Shown here: positions 1 through 5,500 of the stretch, one piece after another
Layout of the letters: the number at the start of each line of letters is the position of its first letter
How positions within the stretch are numbered: the stretch's first letter is position 1
Assembly: GCA_036272915.1 (NCBI GenBank)
Contig: DATAXV010000159.1
Span: 1-6,223, forward strand
Origin: DATAXV01 sp036272915
GTDB lineage: Bacteria > Chloroflexota > Dormibacteria > Dormibacterales > Dormibacteraceae
Direction of reading: 5' to 3'
Length of the DNA: 6,223 bases
Translations under genes and position numbers: made by a program
Notes under the pieces: generated by a model
Seen by the model: the letters and a program-made list of their open reading frames with translations, nothing else
Told to the model about the DNA's origin: nothing
Database searches by the model: none

Positions 1-572
1 TCGGGATCGCCGACGAAGAACGGCGCCACCACGAGCTGAAGCTCGTCCACCAGGCCGGAGGTCAGGAAGGCGGTGTGGGTGGCCTCGCCCCCCTCCACCA
101 TCAACCGTCTGACTCCGCGTGAGGCGAGATCGGCGAGCAGCCAGCGGAGGTCCACGGCGTCGCCGGCGGCACGGACCTCCGCCAAACCCCCGAGCAGGTC
201 CGCGAGCGGCCCAGCCGCCGCCGGCGGCGCGTAGACGAGCTTGCCGGCGCCGTCGGCGGCGAAGAAGCGCATGCGCGGATCGAGATCGCCCCTCCGCGTC
301 ATCGTCACCTTGAGCGGGCTCGCCGGAAGGCCGTCCGCCTCCCGGCGAGCCCGGCGCTCGGCCGACCGCACCAGCAGCCGGGGATCGTCGCGGCGCAGCG
401 TGTTGGCGCCGACCAGGATGGCGTCGCTGCCGGCGCGCTCGGCGTCGACGCGGTCCAGGTCCTCCTCGTCGGAGAGGATCAGGCGATCGGGGGAGGCGTC
501 GTCGATGCAGCCGTCCACCGACATGGCGCAGCTGAGCAGCACGTGGGGCCGGGGATGGACGGGCTCGTTCAC
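1..572 (-). CDS. RibD C-terminal-domain (DHFR-fold) reductase, partial: C-terminus beyond the left edge
   Basis: NADPH-dependent reductase of the RibD_C family. The best-known members reduce the ribosylamino-pyrimidine phosphate intermediate of riboflavin synthesis in the cytosol. Read on the minus strand from a GTG at 570-572, 190 residues are visible without a stop. Family landmarks occur in order: the N-terminal strand and substrate loop 'LLSCAMSVDGCID' (about residues 12-24), the cofactor/substrate segment 'AILVGANTLRRDDPRLLV' (about 45-62), and the C-terminal 'MVEGGEATHTAFL' followed by 'GLVDEL' and 'VAPFFVGDP' at the edge. About 30-40 residues appear to be missing. No deaminase domain precedes it, so it is a stand-alone reductase rather than full bifunctional RibD. 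GTG is preferred because the next in-frame start, ATG at 522-524, would remove the conserved first strand. No clear Shine-Dalgarno sequence precedes the GTG. It is divergent from the PPOX-fold gene. The exact substrate is not provable: many stand-alone members are annotated only as dihydrofolate-reductase-family proteins. Confidence 0.5.
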   Translation of the reverse strand, partial: MNEPVHPRPHVLLSCAMSVDGCIDDASPDRLILSDEEDLDRVDAERAGSDAILVGANTLRRDDPRLLVRSAERRARREADGLPASPLKVTMTRRGDLDPRMRFFAADGAGKLVYAPPAAAGPLADLLGGLAEVRAAGDAVDLRWLLADLASRGVRRLMVEGGEATHTAFLTSGLVDELQLVVAPFFVGDP

Positions 573-638
573 GAGTGCACATTCTGGCGGCTGCCGTCGC
601 CGCCGACGCGGCTGTACGCGATCCGAGGGCGCTGCGAG
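573..638. promoter_or_regulatory. Divergent intergenic region between the reductase and the PPOX-fold gene
   Basis: These 66 bases separate two genes that start in opposite directions, so promoter elements for both are expected here or inside the 5' end of the opposite gene. That is inferred from gene arrangement. I see no convincing -35/-10 pair on either strand and no clear operator palindrome. The one recognisable signal is GAGGG at 625-629, a Shine-Dalgarno-like sequence 9 bases before the plus-strand ATG at 639. Confidence 0.3.
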
Positions 639-1127
639 ATGATGGTCATCGTGCCCAGCAACGAGAACGCGGCGGACGACGGCAGGATCAGGGGAGCGGA
701 TCTCGACGAGTTCCTCCGGGAGGGGCGTCTCGCCCGCCTCGGCTGCCTCGACGACCAGGGGTGGCCCTACGTGGTGCCGGTCTGGCACGAGTGGGACGGC
801 GAGGGCTTCTGGGTCATCCCCCGGCTGCGCTCGGCCTGGCGCCCCTACCTCGAGCGGGACCCGCGCTGCGCGCTGACGATCGAGGAGGAGGGTGGCCCCC
901 GGCGCGTCATCGCCCAGTGCCGCGCGGAGATGATCGAGGGACCCAACGTCGGCGGCCGCTGGGTCGCGATCGCGGAGCGGATGGCGGTCCGGTACATGGG
1001 CGAGGGCGGCCCCGCCTACCTGGACTCGACGCGCAGTCAGAAGCGCGGGCTGTTCCTGCTGCGGCCGACCAGGATGCTGACCTGGCAGGGGGCGAGCTGG
1101 GCGCCGCGCTACTGGGACCGGACCTGA
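639..1127 (+). CDS. Pyridoxamine 5'-phosphate oxidase-fold (PPOX/FMN-binding split barrel) protein
   Basis: A 162-residue protein with the split beta-barrel pattern of PPOX-family flavin or F420 proteins. Residues 20-35 hold the helix and first strand (DLDEFLREGRLARLG). The paired barrel strands follow as 'DDQGWPYVVPVWHEWDG' (38-54), where the 'G-x-P-x-x-x-P-V-W' pattern is typical. 'WRPYLERDPRCALTIE' (67-82) matches the usual 'K/R..NL..dPr.al' segment contacting the flavin phosphate. A later strand 'VIAQCRAEMIEG' (90-101) and a helix with 'AVRYMG' (116-121) complete the fold. The tail 'SWAPRYW' resembles the 'sW..RY' ending of several actinobacterial members. Start: ATG at 639 has GAGGG at 625-629 with 9-base spacing; a second ATG follows at 642. 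An upstream ATG at 543 in the same frame would run through the divergent gene's 5' end and adds no domain sequence. The substrate is unknown; cofactor could be FMN, F420 or heme. The 3' end lies 13 bases from the convergent kinase-like gene. Confidence 0.85.
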   Translation: MMVIVPSNENAADDGRIRGADLDEFLREGRLARLGCLDDQGWPYVVPVWHEWDGEGFWVIPRLRSAWRPYLERDPRCALTIEEEGGPRRVIAQCRAEMIEGPNVGGRWVAIAERMAVRYMGEGGPAYLDSTRSQKRGLFLLRPTRMLTWQGASWAPRYWDRT

Positions 1128-1140
1128 CCAGAGCCGCGCG

Positions 1141-1785
1141 TCACCCCGCCTGACGGACGCCCGGTCGCCGCTCGTAGTCCCGCCGCCAGCCGTCGACCCA
1201 TGCCGCGACGTCTGCCGCCGCCTCGGCCACCGACCGGCCGCTGGTCGAGACCACCGGCATCGGCGGCGCGAACTCCGGCGCCCGACGAAGCAGCTCGGCG
1301 GCGAAGGCGCGGTGCCGGTGGACGACCTCCTCGCCATCGGGCTGGCCGTGTTGCCAGCGGGCGCGCAGCCGCCGGTCGCGGTCCTCGTCGGTGCAGTGGA
1401 GGTCGAGATAGAGGAGGTCACCGACCAGGCAGCGGTTGGGCAGCGAGTCGACCCCGCTGGGCAGGACCGTGCCGCAGAACACCGTGTCCAGCCCGCAGAG
1501 GCCGTTGGCGTGGGCGATGCGGAGCCAGTTGTCGTTCCGCTCGTCCCAGGTTCCGCACCAGATCAGGTCGACGTCGTAGACGGCGCAGCCGGCGAGCAAT
1601 CGGGGCAGTTCGGTGGAGACGGCGGTCTTTCCCGCCCCGCCGGTGCCGGTGACGACATAGGCGGGTCGCACGGGCGTCTCCTCGGTCTCGCCGCACGCCG
1701 TGCAGCGCAGCGTGGCGATGGTCCCCGATCGCTTCGCGGCGACCGCGTCGCCGCCGCAGCGGTGGCAGTAGTTGCCCATCATCAT
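1141..1785 (-). CDS. Zinc-ribbon plus P-loop (AAA/kinase-like) NTPase
   Basis: A 214-residue cytosolic protein. The N-terminus carries two CxxC pairs (C7/C10 and C28/C31, in 'YCHRCGG' and 'RCTACGE'), a probable four-cysteine zinc ribbon. A Walker A loop follows, 'GTGGAGKTA' (47-55), then 'VYDVDLIW' (69-76), where an Asp sits as in nucleoside-kinase-type P-loop proteins. The segment 'NDNWLRIAHA' (84-93), the strand 'TVFCGTVLPSG' (101-111), and the Arg-rich lid-like stretch 'DEDRDRRLRARWQ' (133-145) match a family of roughly 190-residue proteins common in actinobacteria and usually annotated only as AAA family ATPase. That family is, to my knowledge, functionally uncharacterised. Start: the first of three tandem ATG codons (1777-1785), whose ATGA overlaps the hydrolase stop by 4 bases; AGG at 1793-1795 is a weak Shine-Dalgarno 7 bases upstream. 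The open frame extends upstream to 2139, but that part lies within the hydrolase gene, is Arg/Ala/Pro-rich and looks like a shadow. A phosphotransferase role on a small molecule is plausible but inferred. Confidence 0.78.
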   Translation of the reverse strand: MMMGNYCHRCGGDAVAAKRSGTIATLRCTACGETEETPVRPAYVVTGTGGAGKTAVSTELPRLLAGCAVYDVDLIWCGTWDERNDNWLRIAHANGLCGLDTVFCGTVLPSGVDSLPNRCLVGDLLYLDLHCTDEDRDRRLRARWQHGQPDGEEVVHRHRAFAAELLRRAPEFAPPMPVVSTSGRSVAEAAADVAAWVDGWRRDYERRPGVRQAG

Positions 1786-1797
1786 CGGGCTACCTGG
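1777..1797 (-). promoter_or_regulatory. Translational-coupling site: weak SD, stop/start ATGA overlap and three tandem ATG codons
   Basis: On the minus strand the sequence runs CCAGGTAGCCCG followed by ATGATGATG. The hydrolase stop TGA (1782-1784) is embedded in the first and second ATG of the next gene. AGG at 1793-1795 can serve as a weak Shine-Dalgarno. This arrangement is typical of termination-reinitiation, so the kinase-like protein is probably made in step with the hydrolase. Which of the three ATGs is used cannot be told from the sequence; the protein changes by at most two residues. Confidence 0.7.
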
Positions 1798-2501
1798 TCG
1801 CGAAGACGAACGAGGCGGTTCGAGCCGGCATCCTCTGCCTCGCGCTGCGCGGCGGCGACGAGAATGCGCACCAGCTCCTCGGGCGCGTCCCGCATCAGGT
1901 TGTGGCGCCCGTCGAGTCCGTGCACGTGCCAGAGCGGGTCGTCCATCAGGCGGCCGTAGGTCGGCGCGAAGGGAGATTCGCCCTCCCATCGCTCGGCGTA
2001 GACGTGGTCGCGGCGCCGGAAGCGGGTGAGATCGCCCGCGAGCCTGATGCGCTGCAGCAGCGGGTGCGGCCGCGCCCTCTCCTCGAAGAAGCGCAGCGCC
2101 GGCACCAGGTAGCCGGTCTCTCCCACATCCATGTACCACTCGCGCTGGTCGTCGTTGGTCAGCATCCAGCAGGATTCGCCGTCACGGGGGACGAAGGCGT
2201 CGAGGTAGACCAGCGCGTCGACGCGCCCGGGTGCCCGGTCGGCGGCCCCGGTGACGACCATCCCGCCGTAGCTGTGGCCGACCAGCACCGCCTCCTCCAC
2301 CGACTCGGCGGCGAGCATCCGCAGCAGATCGTCGATATGCGTCTCGAGGTTCACCGTGGAGTCCGGCGCCTGGCCTCCCGGGTCGAGCCCGGTCAGGGTC
2401 ACGGCGTGGACGCGGTGGCCCAGATCGCGCAGCGGCGCGGCGATGGCATCGAAGCACCAGCCGCCGTGGCAGGCGCCCGGGACGAGCACGAAGGTCGGCA
2501 C
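1782..2501 (-). CDS. Alpha/beta-fold hydrolase (esterase/methylesterase-like)
   Basis: A 239-residue serine hydrolase, probably cytosolic since no signal peptide is visible. The first strand and oxyanion region read 'TFVLVPGACHGGWCF' (3-17), close to the 'HGAxHGGW' motif of the esterase/hydroxynitrile-lyase/salicylate-methylesterase group, but with Pro in place of the first His. The nucleophile elbow is 'GHSYGG' with Ser77. The catalytic His is His200 in 'LDGRHNLMRDAPEEL' (196-210), in the usual place near the C-terminus. The catalytic acid should lie in 'YAERWEGESPFAP' (168-180), perhaps Glu173, but the usual Asp is not obvious. The cap region (about 103-165) contains a Trp/Tyr-rich stretch 'REWYMDVGETGYL'. 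Start: GTG at 2499-2501, 10 bases after the RND stop; there is no Shine-Dalgarno, and no other nearby in-frame start. It is the middle gene of the minus-strand operon and overlaps the next gene by 4 bases. The substrate is unknown; ester, lactone or amide are all possible. Confidence 0.9.
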   Translation of the reverse strand: MPTFVLVPGACHGGWCFDAIAAPLRDLGHRVHAVTLTGLDPGGQAPDSTVNLETHIDDLLRMLAAESVEEAVLVGHSYGGMVVTGAADRAPGRVDALVYLDAFVPRDGESCWMLTNDDQREWYMDVGETGYLVPALRFFEERARPHPLLQRIRLAGDLTRFRRRDHVYAERWEGESPFAPTYGRLMDDPLWHVHGLDGRHNLMRDAPEELVRILVAAAQREAEDAGSNRLVRLRDQVAR

Positions 2502-2511
2502 GCCGAGGAGG

Positions 2512-5500
2512 TCAGCTGGGAGCCGGAACGGCCTGGCTCGGCGCTGCGGCGGCCTGCCGGCCGGTCTCGGCGGCGGTGGCGATCAGGCTCGCGCAGGCGT
2601 CGAGGCTGAGCGCGGTCGGGTCGAGCGCGAGGTGATAGAGCTCACCGGCGGCGGCGCCCTGGGCGGCCTCCGCCCAGGCGGCCTGGTCGGCCGCGTCGGC
2701 CGCCTCCAGCCGCTCCCTGGCCGCCGCCTCCTCCTCGTCGGCTCCCCTCATCAGCTGCATCCGCCGGTCGGCCGGGGCCGTCAGCCGCACCCGGAGCCCG
2801 CCCAGCTCAACCCCCAGCGGCAGCACCGCCGCCGGGGCACCGCAGACGACGCCGCCGGAGCGCGTGATCAGCTCCAGGGCCGCCTCGCGGAGCCGCGGGC
2901 GGAGCAGTCCTTCGCCGCCGTCGGCCGCGCTGGCGGAGAGCCGGCGCAGCAGCCGGGCGAAGTCGGCCCGCGCCTTGGCCTCCTCGGTGAGCATGGTCAT
3001 CAGAGCCTCGGAGAGGTTCTCCACCCCACCGCTGAGGTCGACCAGGCGCACGTTCAGGCGGCTGGCGACGCTGGCGCCGATCTCCGCCACCGGCAGCCCG
3101 GCGTCGGCGCAGAGCGTCACCACCGGCCGGTCGCCCCGGTGCATCCGTGCCGGCTCCGGCAGCTCGGACGAGCCGTTCTGGGCGGCGCGGTCGAGCAGCC
3201 CGTCCAGCTCTCGCTGCCGGCTGCGGTCGTTGGCGAAGGGCGCGGCGTAGGAATAGAGGACGGGCAGGATGACCAGGCTGAGGAAGGTGCTGGTGAAGAG
3301 CCCGCCGATGACGACGATCGCCAGCGGCGCGCTGATGAAGGCGCCGCCGCCGCCGTTCTCCCCGCTGGCGGCCAGCGGGGCCAGGGCCAGCATCGTCGCC
3401 AGCGCCGTCATCAGGATCGGCCGCAGCCGGTGCCGGCCGCCCTCGATCAGCGCCTCCTGCACCCCGAGGCCGCGGGCGCGGTACTGCTCGACCAGATCGA
3501 GCAGCACGATCGCGTTGGTGACCACGATCCCGATCAGCATCAGCAGGCCGACCAGGGAGGGCAGGGACAGCGCGGTGTGGGTGGCGACCAGGGCGACGAT
3601 GGCGCCGGTGGCGGCGAAGGGGATCGCGGCGAGCAGCACCAGCGGCTTGAGCAGCGACCGGAAGGTCGCGACCATGATCAGGTAGACCAGTCCGATCGCC
3701 CCGAGGATGGCGAGGATGAACTGCGTCAGGACGGTGGAGAGCTCGGAGAAGGCGCCGCCGGCCGAGACCGACACGCCGCCGGGCAGCTTGACTTTGTTCA
3801 GCGCCTTGTCGACCCGGTTCTGCACCGCCCGCGTGTTGCTGCCGGTGATGTTGGCGGTGATCGTCGCCGTCTGCTGGCCGTTGGTGCGGTTGACGCTCTG
3901 CGGCCCGGGCACCTCCTGCAGGGTGGCCAGGTTGGAGAGCGGCACCGAGCCGGTCGCCGTCGGCACCGGGAAGCTGGCCAGCGAGGCCGGCGTGTCGGCG
4001 GTGCCCGGAGGCAGCTGGACGACGACGCCGGTCTCTCCGGTGGACAGCGTCGCCTCGGTGGCGACATCACCCTGGACCGCCGCCGAGACCAGTCCCGCCA
4101 GCTGCTGCAGGGTGAGGCCGCTCGAGCTCAGGGCGGGGGTCGGCGTCAGTACGTACTCGGGCTTGGAGGTGGTCAGGTTGGACGTCACCTGGCTCAGCCC
4201 GGAGATCCCCTTCAGCGCCGATATCACCTTCTGCGTGCTCTGGTCGAGCGTCGCCGCGTTGGAGTCGTGCACGACCTCCTGCACCTGGCTGGTGCCGGAG
4301 GTGGAGCTGTTCTGACCGGCGGCGGTGGTCACCTTGGCCGCGCCATGGTAGCTGCGGACGCGCGATCGGATCCGGTTCAGGACCTTGGCCGGATCGGCCG
4401 TGGCGTCGGCGACGACCGTGATCGAGGCGGTGGTCGGGTCGGCGGGGATGCTTCCCGGCGGGGCGAACGGATCGGGGGTCCCGCCGACGGTTGCCTGGTA
4501 GGCGCTGACCCCCCTGGTGCCGTGGATCAACCGCTCGACCGCCTCGGTCTGGGCGTTGGTCTGGGCCAGGGTGGCGTTCATGGGCATGGCCAGGTTGACC
4601 GACACGTCGGGTCCCGCCGACTGGTCGAGCAGGTTGATGCTCAGCCGCGGAACCAGGCCGGCGGTCACGACCAGGATGGCCAGGGCGACGAGGAGGACGA
4701 CCGGCCGGTGCGAGGTGGCGAAGCGGATCACGGGGACGTAGCGGCGCTGGAGCCAGCCGGAGACGACGTCGGTTCCCTGGCGCCGGGGCTTGGGCAGCAG
4801 CCGCGAGGCGAGCAGCGGCACCACCGTCACCGCGACCGCGAGCGAGGCGAGCAGCGCCGTCACCACGGTCAGGGCGAAGGGCCTGAAGAAGTCGCCGGCG
4901 ATGCCGGTCAGGAAGATGATGGGCAGGAAGACGGCGACCGTGGTCAGGGTCGACGAGGTCACCGCGGTGAGGATCTCCCTGGCGGCGTTGTAGGAGGCGA
5001 CCAGCGGACGCTCACCCTCGTTGATGTGGCGGCTGATGTTCTCGAGCACGACGATGGCGTCGTCCACCACCCGCCCGATGGCGACCATCATCCCGCCCAG
5101 GGTGAGGATGTTCAGCGTGATGTCCTGCCACCAGAGGATGAGCAGGGCGACGAGCAGGGAGAGCGGGATCGAGATCGCCGCGACCAGGGTCGCCCTGGCG
5201 CTGCGAAGGAAGGCGAAGATGACCAGGATTGCGAACAGCGCGCCCAGCAGCCCCTCCCGGAGAATGCCGGAGATGGCGTTGGTGATCGGCGTCGCCTCGT
5301 CGGTGATGATCTGGAAGTGGGTGCCGCCGCCCATGCTCTGAGCGATCCCGGGCAGCGCCTTCTTGACCTCGTTGGCGACGGTGACGGTGTCGGAGCTCGG
5401 GGTCTTGAGGATGTTCATCCCGATGCTCAGCCGGCCGTTGGTCCGGGTGATGGTGTCGGCCGGGACCGAGCTCAGGGTCACCGTGCCCAGATCACCGATG

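Noticed and set aside
241..642. Plus-strand Arg/Ser-rich open frame in the left part
   Set aside because: The opposite strand encodes a well-conserved RibD_C domain through 1-572; the plus-strand frame has only low-complexity Arg/Ser composition.
575..1153. Second plus-strand frame overlapping the PPOX gene
   Set aside because: It is Arg/Pro/Gly/Ala-rich without a fold pattern, whereas the overlapping frame starting at 639 has a clear PPOX pattern and a ribosome-binding site.
1312..1959. Long plus-strand open frame (about 215 codons) opposite the kinase-like and hydrolase genes
   Set aside because: It lies antisense to two genes with clear motifs, has no recognisable domain, and is rich in Val/Ala/Arg/Gly as expected for a shadow frame in GC-rich DNA.
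1786..2139. N-terminal extension of the kinase-like frame upstream of the tandem ATGs
   Set aside because: This stretch is already coding for the hydrolase in another frame, and its translation is Arg/Ala/Pro-rich without motifs. The ATGA overlap gives a much better start.
1902..2609. Plus-strand open frame (about 235 codons) opposite the hydrolase and the end of the RND gene
   Set aside because: It is the antisense shadow of the hydrolase. The AGGAGG-like run on the plus strand at 2505-2511 is inside this frame, not before a start, and is coincidental.
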